Assembly (NCBI GenBank): GCA_037176885.1
Contig: JAWWNJ010000050.1
Location: 1,364,001 to 1,428,000, forward strand
Reading direction: 5' to 3'
DNA length: 64,000 nt
Source: Favolaschia claudopus
Taxonomy: Eukaryota > Basidiomycota > Agaricomycetes > Agaricales > Mycenaceae
Positions 54,448-63,986 of this stretch are shown piece after piece (within the stretch, counting starts at the first letter, position 1; the number at the start of each line of letters is the position of its first letter). The notes under the pieces are model-generated. The model made no database searches. It was not told the DNA's origin and saw nothing but the letters and a program-made list of their open reading frames with translations. A program made the translations under genes and the position numbers.

Positions 54448-56595
54448 CTAGGAACGCACAATGACAATAGAGGGGGCAGTGACGGCGACACGGGCAGGGC
54501 GGGTACCGGACTTGGGGAGGGGCCAGTGGGGATACAGCTTTGCTAGCGTGAGCCACCGGAACCTCGAAAGGGCATCTGCTACGGAATTTTCGTCTGTTGG
54601 GATCCAGACAGGGCGGAAAGTGAAGTCCTTCTGAACAGCAAGGAGAGCGAACTGGCGGAAAAGCGCTTGGGTAGGAGGATGATCAATAGAGCCAGACTGC
54701 AGACAGGTAGAGATGGCCTCGTTATCAATACGAAAGATAACCTCCAACCCAGCCCAACAGTGACCCCAGACCTCCGCTGCCCGTAGCACAGCACGCATCT
54801 CCTTCCAATGGATTGGATGGCGTTCATACTTCACCGGAACAGGTTCAGTGAAGAAAAGGTCACCACCTCCCCAGTAACCGCCCAAACCCAGCTTACCACT
54901 AGCATCCGTGAAGATCTCGATGGTGGGACGCGGGGGTCCAATGGCGAAAATGCCATTGAAAGACGGGAGGAAGGTGTTCCACCACGCAATATCGAGTCGA
55001 GCAGAGGAAGGGAGACGGCGGCGCTGGTGACGGGGGAGAAGTGAAAGGCGGCGCATGAAGTCCCGGATACGGCGGGTGAAGAATCGTCCAACGGGAATCA
55101 CTGACTGAGCAAAGACGAGATGGCCACAGAGTTTCTCTAGGTCATGGTAGCTGGCAGTCCGACGAGACAGGCACCCATCCAGAAAGACAAGGAGGCGAGC
55201 AAGCTTATCTTTGGGCAGACGAGCCTGCATAGCAATGGTGTCCAGCTCAATGCCAAGGAACTCAAGGCAGTGGGTCGGACCCTCCTCCTTGTCGCTGGAG
55301 ATTGAGAAGCCTAGCTCCTCCGCAACTGCCCGGAAGACAGCACGACCATGACGAGCATACTCCACACCCCTGGAAGCGGGGGTGACATTGAGCCAATCAT
55401 CTAGGTAGTGCTGAATAAGTGCCATGACCTCATCCCGAGAGAGGAGGACCCAGTGATGGGCCTCCGCAAAGTAATTGTAGATGCGGGGTCCCGTACGAAC
55501 CCCAAAGGGCAGGAAGATGTCGAGGAATAGACGCTTTAACCACTCAAAGCCCATCAGGTGTATATGATCAGGGTGAATGGGAATATGCCTAAAGGCCGCC
55601 TCAAGGTCTGCCTTGTAGAGGAAAGACCGTTCGCCAGCCTGCCGGATGCGCTCAATCGCCCCCATGACAGCCTCATACACCAGATGGCCAAACTCCGCTG
55701 GGATAGCGTCGTTGACGGATGAGCCAGGAGGGTACGAGAGATGATGGATACGACGACGCTTCTCACTATATTTCTTGGGCACGGAGCCCAGCGGGGACAG
55801 GACAGGCTTCACAGCAGAGTCTGTGATATCGACAATACGCCCCAGAGAAATCTCGTGAGCAATGTCTTTATCTACTGTCTCGGGAAATGCAAGTGCAGAA
55901 GGAAGAGGGGCAGGGGCAGAGGAGGAGGGAGGAGGCATACGTGCAGGATCTACGCCTAGAAGGACACCATGGCGGATGGCAGAGACGAGGGTCTCAGCGA
56001 ACACCCGATCTGGGTAATCAATGAGGGCGTGCGCCCAAGCCTCGGGGCGCAGCTTTGAGGGCGGCATTGGCTTTGAATGAGGAGTCGTGAGCGGAAAGAG
56101 GAGGTCTGTATTAGGGCGTGCTGGAGGAAGCAGTGGTGGTGGTGGCACCTCAAAAGTGGGAGCATGGTCAGATTCCACAATTTTGGCAGATGATGGGGGA
56201 GACAAGACTTCCCTGCTCGATTCCGAGCGAGAAGAGCCAGAAGCATCTCCCCCTCGCTCACCCGGCTTCACTAACACGCCAGCAGGGGGATTTTCCTGAG
56301 GCGGAATAGGCCGAGCCACATCTGGGGGCGTTGACATACGACGAGGGCATGAAGGTGCGATATGGGCACGCTCTCCACAATGAGAGCAGACATGGCGACG
56401 AGGACATCGACGTCGACCATCCCAGCAACCCCCAACACGGTTGTGGCCCCAACAGATCTGTGTACGCACTGGAGCCCCAGCAATCATCAAGATTCTACCA
56501 TCGTTTGGAGGAGTCCATGGTCCCCGGTCGGGGGTCCCCCAGCGCAAGAAACCATCAACATTGATAAGTCTGGGGAGGGGCCGAAGAGAAGGCAT
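54448..56595 (-). CDS. Ngaro/DIRS-type reverse transcriptase-RNase H, intact frame
   Basis: 715 aa without breaks. It opens with a Gag-type finger remnant (CWGHNRVGGCWDGRRRC, PRRHVCSHCGERAHIAPSC, about residues 48-85), suggesting an internal deletion fused Gag's end to pol. RT (about 240-450) has SFLYKADLEAAFRHIPIHPD, LPFGVRTGPRIYNYF and the catalytic box IQHYLDDWLN. RNase H (about 560-690) has IEIFTDASGKLGLGGYWGG, HWKEMRAVLRAAEVWG, IFRIDNEAISTCL and VWIPTDENSVADALSR, so all four acidic residues are visible. The product could copy RNA into cDNA, but without the recombinase it depends on a helper. Confidence 0.9.
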   Translation of the reverse strand: MPSLRPLPRLINVDGFLRWGTPDRGPWTPPNDGRILMIAGAPVRTQICWGHNRVGGCWDGRRRCPRRHVCSHCGERAHIAPSCPRRMSTPPDVARPIPPQENPPAGVLVKPGERGGDASGSSRSESSREVLSPPSSAKIVESDHAPTFEVPPPPLLPPARPNTDLLFPLTTPHSKPMPPSKLRPEAWAHALIDYPDRVFAETLVSAIRHGVLLGVDPARMPPPSSSAPAPLPSALAFPETVDKDIAHEISLGRIVDITDSAVKPVLSPLGSVPKKYSEKRRRIHHLSYPPGSSVNDAIPAEFGHLVYEAVMGAIERIRQAGERSFLYKADLEAAFRHIPIHPDHIHLMGFEWLKRLFLDIFLPFGVRTGPRIYNYFAEAHHWVLLSRDEVMALIQHYLDDWLNVTPASRGVEYARHGRAVFRAVAEELGFSISSDKEEGPTHCLEFLGIELDTIAMQARLPKDKLARLLVFLDGCLSRRTASYHDLEKLCGHLVFAQSVIPVGRFFTRRIRDFMRRLSLLPRHQRRRLPSSARLDIAWWNTFLPSFNGIFAIGPPRPTIEIFTDASGKLGLGGYWGGGDLFFTEPVPVKYERHPIHWKEMRAVLRAAEVWGHCWAGLEVIFRIDNEAISTCLQSGSIDHPPTQALFRQFALLAVQKDFTFRPVWIPTDENSVADALSRFRWLTLAKLYPHWPLPKSGTRPARVAVTAPSIVIVRS

Positions 56596-56668
56596 CGAGG
56601 TCGACCAGCCGAAGGTGGGGGAGAAGACGAGAGAGCGGCGTGAGCACCCAGCAGAAAGGCGGAGAAAA

Positions 56669-56889
56669 CACGAGAAAAGAGGGATGACGGCGACGGGGGG
56701 AGAAGACTAGTAGCAGGGGACGAGACTCAGGGTCATGGAGGGGGACTGGACAAGGGAAAGTCTCAAAGAGACGGAGTCGCCGCGCCAAAAGCGCGATGTG
56801 CGGAGGTGGGCGAGACGAAGAGAATGAGGAGACATGTGACTGATGAGATCACCTTTTGCCAATCCCCTTGGTCTGCCAGACCATCCATG
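56669..56889 (-). repeat. A1 repeat and putative promoter of the Ngaro element
   Basis: A near-identical direct copy of 53963-54176. On the minus strand it starts TGGATGGTCTGGCAGACC and leads into the pol ORF, so it probably contains the transcription start. The pyrimidine runs CTCCTCATTCTCTTCGTCTC fit a basidiomycete initiator. Confidence 0.7.
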
Positions 56890-59247
56890 TACATAGGTCT
56901 GCACCCGTGCTGATTGACAGCTGGCCGCGGGGCCCGTTTGATCCTACCGAAGATAACACCGATTAAGCCCGATAAGCCCGAACAGTCGAGCACTACCGAA
57001 AAAGTTGAATCGCGCGCCCGGCGCTGACTTGAAAGCTCTATCTCACCTGAAAAATAATCTTGGTGTACACAAGTGACATTCCTGACTACTAGTAGTACAC
57101 TTGAGGAGAAATTTTAGTTCATTCTGGATGTACTGGACTTATTTTTGATGATTCATAGGCTCTCGAAGCTATTTGTTGCTTACAATTACAAAATACAGAC
57201 TCGGATGCATGGAAATTCAGTTGAGGTGTCCAGTGCAGTTCTGCTTCTCTGCCGAACCACGGGACACCACCTCTTTGATCCTTCGACCATAGAGCAGATG
57301 AACCTCTCGGAAATGGTCAACTTCAGTCGGGACAATAGAGTGAATGGTTGGAAATCCAATCGAGTTGAGGTATGCACAGGAGAATAGTGAATCGCGCGGA
57401 GCGCGGATTTTTTATGGAATGGAACTTGGTCTTGAGGGTAGTTTTCAAGCCAAATGGGAGGTGTGGAGGAGGTAAATTAGCGGGCATCGGGAGATTTTAG
57501 CACAGGAAATTAGCCCGTAGAACAGTGGGAATTGTCTTCTCTCAGCTCCAGGGCAAAGGAAAGCTAGGGCTAGACGGAAGAACGAGAAAGACGCGACGCG
57601 GTCGCGTCATTTGGTTCAGTTTGCAACGCCTTCGCCGAGTTGCCGGCGTTGACGTGAGAGAAAAGACAAAGATTTTGAAAACCATTCGCTGGTCCTATGT
57701 CTTTATCTCCGGAAGACATAGGTTTGAAATCAGAGGATTTTCCACGGAACGGTCGGCTTCGATAGGCAAATCAAACCGAAAAATCGTCGTTTTCAGCGTT
57801 ATAACAAGCTCTGAGCTGTACAGATGAGGTAGACGAGCTTCATATAATTCCTTGAGTCTCTCCCTTTTTTCTCTCATTTTCCCCTTTTTTCGTTTTGAAA
57901 AAACGCGATTTTTCCGTGGCATCCACAGACATAGTACATGAGCCTAGATAGATAGTCCCTGCTATATACTGCAGGCTTCAAAGTGCAGAGGATCACGAGA
58001 TGTATTCAACCTGTTTTTGGCAGAATTTGTCTCCTTACGAATTTTGTTTGAATTTCGTGCTTGAAGTCTTGCATTTACTTTCCGACTTGCTTGCGACCAA
58101 CGAAGCGGTTGACATGGTAAACAAAACATAGTCAGCAGCACTCAATAAGCCTGGGGCTTGCTACAGAGGTAAGCATCACCGTATTAACGGAGCAAAATCT
58201 AGAATTTCTAGAAAAGCCTCAGCTGAGGATGCGGAGGTTGTCGGACCATTGGAGGCAGAGATCTTTTTAGCAGAAGGTGCTCATGTAATCTTTTGAAGCT
58301 TGGGGAAGTTGTCAAATTATGGATTTTAGTACTTCGTTCTTTTGTGTTGAGAGTTGAGAATCATTCAACTGTTTTGTGTTTAAAACCTCCGACTCGACGG
58401 AACGAAATATGGGAGAAACAAGCTTTCTAAAGCAAGATCTCGGCCTACTGTACTAGAGCAGCAGTAGCCAATTTGATATGCATTTCTCATTTGTGCACCG
58501 GCCTCTTGCCATTATTTCGCCCAGCGCTGCAATTTATGGCTGCTTGATGGCTGGCATTGAGAGGTCGGAGCGGCGGGACCGGCGGGCCGGCAATTCAAAC
58601 TCCGCGCCAATGGTCTAGAGATTACCAAAACTTGCCGCAGTTGTTTGGAGAAGAAACAGCAACAGAAGGCCAACTTATGGCAGACATACTGTGCAAAAAG
58701 TTTTCTGGGACAACTTGGATATTCGTGCTGAATTTTGGGCAACTTCAATCTCGCAGCAAGGCGCCGAAAATGGCCTTCCAGTTCTCCGGATTGATTTCAA
58801 GCTCACGGCCGCAATTTCCTTTGCAACGTGCAAGAAGCGTAGGTTTACTGTAAGCTGGCCAATCGTAAGTACTGTTATACCACAAGGCTCAAAAGAAGCA
58901 TACTCGACGGCATGGGATGCCACGAATGTCTGAGTGTGGGCGAAGGAAGACAGACGCGTTCAAGTCACAAATGATCTGTGACTTGACGCGTCGCAGATGT
59001 GACTCAACGCGTTGACAACGTAGCGACTTCAAGCTTTTGGAGCCTTGCAGAAACTGAATTGCAGGGACAAGTCTGAAATGCATTTATTTTCAATTGTATC
59101 TACAGAGTTGCAGCTCCCAACTGCATCGGGAGGGCGGGACTGCGTCGGCGACACTTTAGGCGCTCGATCAATTGCGAGGAAGGTCCTCTGACAGCGTGGC
59201 ATCCATCTTTGATGCCCGAGATCCGAGGCCACGTGCCTGGCACCAGC
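56890..59247. other. No recognisable gene
   Basis: A 57525-57827 plus frame (100 aa, basic) has no motif. Near 57918-57955 lies the inverse of a word at 53763-53800 (TGTCTGTGGATGCC, GGCTCAT). The rest holds short ORFs only. Confidence 0.4.
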
Positions 59248-59270
59248 GTTGGGGGGATAGCGTTTAGTCG

Positions 59271-60210
59271 ATGTCAAGCTTGCCGCAAAAAATCATCAAC
59301 ACCGTCTTCGCTGCCGACGGCGTCACCAAGGGCATTGTCAATGGCACCACGAAGCGCCCGACTGACGCAGAGAAGGCCGTCGACTGGGATATCTACGCGA
59401 ATGAGGACGGAGGTGCTGACATTTTTGCTGCGCTGTGTAAACGCTTCGACAAATCGACCTTCACCACTCGCTCTGCGGCTCGCGCTGCTTTCCACCGCTG
59501 TCTTCACGATCCTTCCCAACCCATTTCTATTTTTCTCGACCGCATCACTGCCCTGCGCGACCGGCTCAACGACCTTCTCCCCAAGGACGAGAAATTCTCC
59601 GACACCCCCCTCAAGGACGTCATTTTGACGAACCTTCATTCTTCCTATGCGACCGCGAAACTCAATCTCCTAGGTTCTGCTTCTGGTGAACCAGAGCTTG
59701 ACCAGTGCATGACTATTTTGTCGTCTGCTGGGCCAGACTGGGACGTCCAGGAGGAGGCTTGCGCGGTACAAGAATCTTAGCGCCCCTGCCGGGGGAGTTT
59801 CCGGTTTCTCTTCCAGAGGGGGAGTAGGTATAGCTGGTTCTGGGGGAGCCACCGGTTCCCATCGAGGCGACGGTTTCGTTGACCGTCAGGGCAATCGCTG
59901 GTGCGACATGTCCATGGATGGATGTCATCGCTGTGGAGGACGCTCGCACAAGGCCGTTTCCTGCATCAAGTAAATGCCCCCAGAGGTCAAGGACTGGTGT
60001 CTCAATTGCGCATACGAGACCGCCCGGCTTGCAGCAGATTCTACGCACTTCGCAGCAGAATCCACCCATCCCGCATCGTATTTTGTTCAGGAACCCAGTG
60101 CCCCTTCTCTTTCGTCTCATGGCCACTCTTTCTACCACGCCGTACCCGACGCGCCTGAATATGGAGGACAGGGCCCACTCGATTTCACCGATGATGATTT
60201 TGATGCTTAG
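59271..60210 (+). pseudogene. Copia-type Gag (UBN2-like), broken
   Basis: The first frame (MSSLPQKIINTVFAADGVTK) contains WDIYANEDGGADIFAALCKR and PISIFLDRITALRDRLNDLL, the UBN2-type capsid of Copia elements. It stops at 59780. In another frame a CCHC knuckle follows (CHRCGGRSHKAVSC, about 59930-59970), then MPPEVKDWCLNCAYE and a tail ending DFTDDDFDA at 60210. Two frame breaks and no protease, integrase or RT downstream: a dead gag. The ATG lies 3 bp after the shared 21-mer at 59248. Confidence 0.8.
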
Positions 60211-60888
60211 TATATTCATCTTTCTAATACTTCTAATTCCTGTTTGTCTACGTGTTGATCTCTTTCGCCTTGCAGATGGGGAGTGTGGGTATGTGCAGTA
60301 GTTACGGTCTGCTCGGCTTCAGAGCCTGTAGTCAAACATGTACATCGTAGTCTACTTCCGGTAGATACGCGTAACAGATCAGGGCTTTTTCGCCACCTTT
60401 TTGCGTCCATCTCAGAGCCCGGCTTCCTTCGTGTGCGGACAAAATTAAGTATAAGGAGTCATCCCGACGATTAAAGACACCACATGGCACAAAGGCAGCT
60501 GCAGCCGAGTTCAATTCACACAATTCCAAAAAAAACAAATCAAAGACAGGCCTAGGCAAGAGTCAAAACTGCACAAAATTCCTGTATTAACCTCATGGTA
60601 GCAGATTTCACCGGGACTGCAACAGTAATACAACAAAGATGCCTTGAGCTGCGAATCGAACTGATAAGGACAAAACTTGGCCTCTCAGTCTAACTTCTGA
60701 GATTGTCAGGTCGAAGGATAGCTTTCTTTCTTCCATTGGACTGATGCACAGTTTCGATTTTTTCGTCGTACTTCTGTGTAGTCTGGACGGAATTAACGCA
60801 AGCTCCCCCTCATTTGTAAGCCGGGCACCGGCATTACAAGACATAGTTTCCATTTGCGACATTGACACCAGAGCAAAAGCAGCATGCC
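60211..60888. other. No recognisable gene
   Basis: Between the Copia gag and the next MITE. CTTTCGCCTTGCAGATGGGG (60260-60280) looks like a splice acceptor but leads to no family-specific exon. Nothing else supported. Confidence 0.4.
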
Positions 60889-61132
60889 TACTGTACTATT
60901 TCGACCGTAGATTCAAGTCACAGGTCACAGATGGACCTGAATTGAATCTATTTTATTTTCGTAGCATGTCACAGCGCGTTTTTGGGGCCATTTCCCATCA
61001 AAATCGATCGGCAAAACGCGAAAAATCTCCCTAAAAGGCAATTTAATCACTGATGAATGATGGCAAAAGTGAAGATGAAGTGTCACACCTCAAACGGTTA
61101 CCCATTGAATCTACGGTCGAAATAGTACAGTA
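60889..61132. mobile_element. MITE with CTGTACTATTTCGACCGTAG ends, copy 2
   Basis: Complete copy: TA-CTGTACTATTTCGACCGT at the left, the full inverse then TA at the right, 244 bp. Same interior as 52184-52419. Confidence 0.88.
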
Positions 61133-61183
61133 CCTTCCGACTTTGAATGGGGACATCGACATTGAGGCAAGAGCTCGCGGCAA

Positions 61184-61360
61184 TTAGCGAGTTTGCGATG
61201 CAGCCATTGGAAGGCTAATGGCTACACAAACGGCGGTCTGAGCATCTGAACTTGCTTCCTTGTGTAATTTGACATCAGAGCTGGGGCCATCAAGGTTTCC
61301 TACTTAATCGGGAAATCGTTAGCCATCCAATGGCTCCAATGGCTCATCGCAAACTCTGTA
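61184..61360. mobile_element. 177-bp MITE with GAGTTTGCGATG ends
   Basis: TAGCGAGTTTGCGATG...AGCCATTGG at the left and the inverse of TACAGAGTTTGCGATGAGCC at the right, TA on both sides. The terminal word GAGTTTGCG and following GAGCC are shared with the MITE at 29468-29921. Confidence 0.7.
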
Positions 61361-61371
61361 TTATTTTGTTT

Positions 61372-62940
61372 TACTCGGTGCGACTAAAAGTAACCGGAAT
61401 TTGGCTTTTTAGAGAGGAATCTCAAAGTACTTTAAGTAATACAGGGCTCCTCTAAATTATGTGTCTTCTACGACTTCCATGGCATATAATGTTTTGTTTC
61501 AAGTTGGTGAATCAATCTTTGAAATTGGGCCAATTTGGACATGTTTTGAAGGAGAGATGCTGAAATGTCAGGCCAGTAAGTACCTCAGAAAAATGCTTAG
61601 TATTCCAAGAGTCTCCAAATCTGTTACACTGACTCGGAAAAAGTATGGGATCACCTGGTTTTCAAACTTTCGGCTTGAACTGCGGCGCGAGTGAGCAAAT
61701 TTTGGGGGTGATATATAGTGCTTCGTATACCTCTAGGACTACCCTTTCTACATGTATTAACTCGACGTCCGATGTGCGCGCGTTGTCGTCAGAGAGCGTG
61801 ATTATCGCGTACACGTGATCCAATACTTTTTCCGCATTTGGCAAGCCCAAGACTTTTCACTCTGAATCACCACAACGACGCGCTCGATTTACCCCAGACC
61901 TGTTGTAACTCATTCTTCACATCATGTTCAACACCACTGCCGTAAACAAGGCCGCCATAGACGCCCTTAAGAAGGCAGGCATCTCAAATAGAGATGTAGC
62001 CTAAAAAGAGAATGTTGCGCCCTCTACGGTCTTCCAAATCAATGCCCGCTATGGTCCAACACACGGCTTCGATGAGAAAGCACCTAGGCCGAGTCGCTCA
62101 CGCCAAATGAGCGAGAGAAACATCCGTAGAGCCCTCCAATTGCTCTCTTCTGGCAAAGCCAAGAATGCATCAGACCTGCAGCGGAAATATTTCCCGCATT
62201 TGCACGTCGATACGGTCCGGTCTGCGCTACGAGAGCGTGAACTAGGGGTCTATGTATGCCAATCCAAGTCTCTGTTGAAGCCAGAGCACCGGAGGAAGCG
62301 AAAAGAGTGGGGGGAACTTCATTGTTACCGGACTGCAGAGAATTGGCGGGCCGTTATATTTTCAGATGAGTCAAAATTCAACATCATTGGTTCGGGTGGC
62401 CGACAGTGGTGCTGAAGGGAACCAGGGAAGGCGTATGACTCCAGATATAGGTCCAACTCGGCGGCGGGAGTGTTATGGTCTGGGGCTGTCTCACCCGACA
62501 CGGTGTCGGTCAACTTCATCGGACCGAAGGGATCATGGATCGCTTCGTTTACACTGACATCCTCTCGAAATCCCTCCTCAACATTCTGGACCAGCGTAAT
62601 TTGGACCGCTCGACTATTTATTTCCAGCAAGACGGCGACTCAAAGCATAAATCCAAGCACGCGCAGGGGTGGCTTAATCTCGAGGGCTTTGATGTTCTTC
62701 CCTGGTGCCCGTACTCGCTCAATATGAGCATCATAGAGAATCTTTGGGATCATTTGGAGCGTATGGTACGCGCTCGGGACTCTCTGCCGAAGAACCAGGA
62801 TCACTTTGAAGGAGGAGTGGGAGAAAATAGATCAGACATATACTGACAAGTTATACGGCAGTATGCCCAACAGGGTGCGCAAAGTGTTGAAAGAAAAGGG
62901 AGGCCCGACTCACTATTAATGTTCTGTGAGCTTTTCTTGT
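61372..62940 (+). mobile_element. Tc1-like transposon, left end present, right end missing
   Basis: The left TIR TACTCGGTGCGACTAAAAGT then AACCGG matches those at 9484 and 35429. A broken Tc1 transposase follows. The inverse right TIR was not found before 64000, so the copy is 3'-truncated or the end lies further on. Confidence 0.7.
61924..62919 (+). pseudogene. Tc1-type DDE transposase, broken
   Basis: Starts MFNTTAVNKAAIDALKKAGI. Homeodomain-like DNA-binding region is interrupted by a stop at 62002. The second helix-turn-helix (KNASDLQRKYFPHLHVDTVR) is followed by WRAVIFSDESKFNIIG (first Asp), a stop at 62416 and frame shifts near 62470, then VMVWGCLTRHGVGQL-like reading, IYFQQDGDSKHKS (second Asp) and MSIIENLWDHLERMV (Glu). 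A frame break near 62820 precedes the end KVLKEKGGPTHY. Cannot encode an active enzyme. Confidence 0.88.
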
Positions 62941-63224
62941 CCGTTTTCCCTCTCAAACTCATTTTCTGACTTGTATTTCCTAAAGCGGCAAAAAGCAGAT
63001 ATATAATTGGATCACCCATCACCAATAAATTCATTGCACAGCTCTCATTTTTGGACGCAGCCTCCCAATATCTTACAGGCACATACTACACATAGTGTAC
63101 TCCATAATGAGTCACAAAAGTTACCAGTCTATCCCCGCGATCTTGCGCAACACGAGCATCTTTCTCACAGATGCCGTGATCCCATACTTTTTCCCAGTCA
63201 GTGTACCCCAGCATTGCTACTTCG

Positions 63225-63530
63225 TTAGTTTCCCAGTGGCGGCTGCTTTTCATCGTCTTCGCAGGCATTGATTACGGTAGCACTGATTTCCAAATCCTTA
63301 CACGGCGCAAATTTGCTTCGGACACGAATGCGTGGACCGTACTTGTAAAACAAAAATGGAGACGGGGCGAGGAGGACTCCGACCCCCGCCAAAACAGTCG
63401 AAGCCCAGTGGATGCCAAGCTGCACGATTATCAACCGGGAGTATTGAACAATCACATACTACAATCACACCTTAATATCTGGACGGTAAACAAAGGGAAC
63501 CCAGCTGCCATAAGTGAACGGCAGATGACA
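63225..63530 (-). pseudogene. MFS transporter C-terminal fragment
   Basis: Reading leftwards from about 63530: MAAGFPLFTVQ, then after a roughly 50-nt gap (intron or insertion with a GTGCAG boundary) LGIHWASTVLAGVGVLLAPS, PFLFYKYGPRIRVRSKFAPC and a charged tail ending PPLGN with a stop at 63225. This is the last membrane span and cytosolic tail of a fungal drug:H+ antiporter type MFS protein. The upstream ten or more spans are absent from the window's right end as far as visible. Likely a gene fragment. Confidence 0.7.
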
Positions 63531-63532
63531 CG

Positions 63533-63650
63533 CAGCAGCACATTTTCGATGAAATTTCTTAATTCAACAACACAATGAGCATTTCTGAGTGTTATTGTGC
63601 ACACCTGAGCTTGAACCAAGCTGAGATTGTGCCGTGGGCAGGTGATTTTC
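63533..63650. repeat. 116-bp segment shared with 33735-33852
   Basis: The inverse of the 33.7 kb segment (AGCACATTTTCGATGAAATT, GCCGTGGGC at the other end). It abuts the MFS exon directly, and in the MFS frame reads as ENVLLR before the exon, so it may be captured MFS sequence. Confidence 0.7.
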
Positions 63651-63966
63651 TGTCAAACGTCACGAGACTGATGGCCTGGCCCTCTTTTCAAGTACAAGCT
63701 TAAGCACCCCGCCTTCGGCAGGGCCGGCTCGCTGCGCTCGCGTCCCTCCCTACGGCTGGTGCACAGCTTGTCGGGGCTCCGCCTAACGCAATACTTGGAT
63801 ACGGCTTCCCCTACATGAGTGTAGGGTCAGTCACAGAGACAGAGCGTAGCCAGACTAGTAAAGAGCGGTGGGGATATAGTCGGTAGAGTACATACATGGA
63901 AAAAAAGAATCCAGGCTCAAACTAGCCGTTTGCTATAACAGTCCAGGGGTTGCAAAAATCAACCGG

Positions 63967-63986
63967 TTTTTTTTTTTTTTTTTTTT
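63967..63986. repeat. Poly-T tract
   Basis: About 20 T residues after CCGGTT near the window end; could be the reverse of a retroposon poly-A tail. Confidence 0.5.

Larger units (their letters stand above)
53818..56889 (-). mobile_element. Ngaro/DIRS-like element with RT/RNase H but no recombinase
   Basis: On the minus strand: A1 (56889-56669), ORF (56595-54448), B1 (about 54293-54177), A2 (54176-53963), B2 (53871-53818). A1 and A2 are nearly identical over about 215 bp (GAGAAGACTAGTAGCAGGGG and onward). B1 and B2 share AACTTCAAAACGAAGCTCGC and GAGGGAGCCAAGGCAGCCC. This is the A1-ORF-B1A2B2 layout. Only 150 bp lie between the pol stop and B1, so the recombinase gene is absent. Confidence 0.85.

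Noticed and set aside
63967..63986. Poly-T as proof of a retroposon
   Set aside because: No adjacent retroposon body or target duplication could be defined at the window edge.
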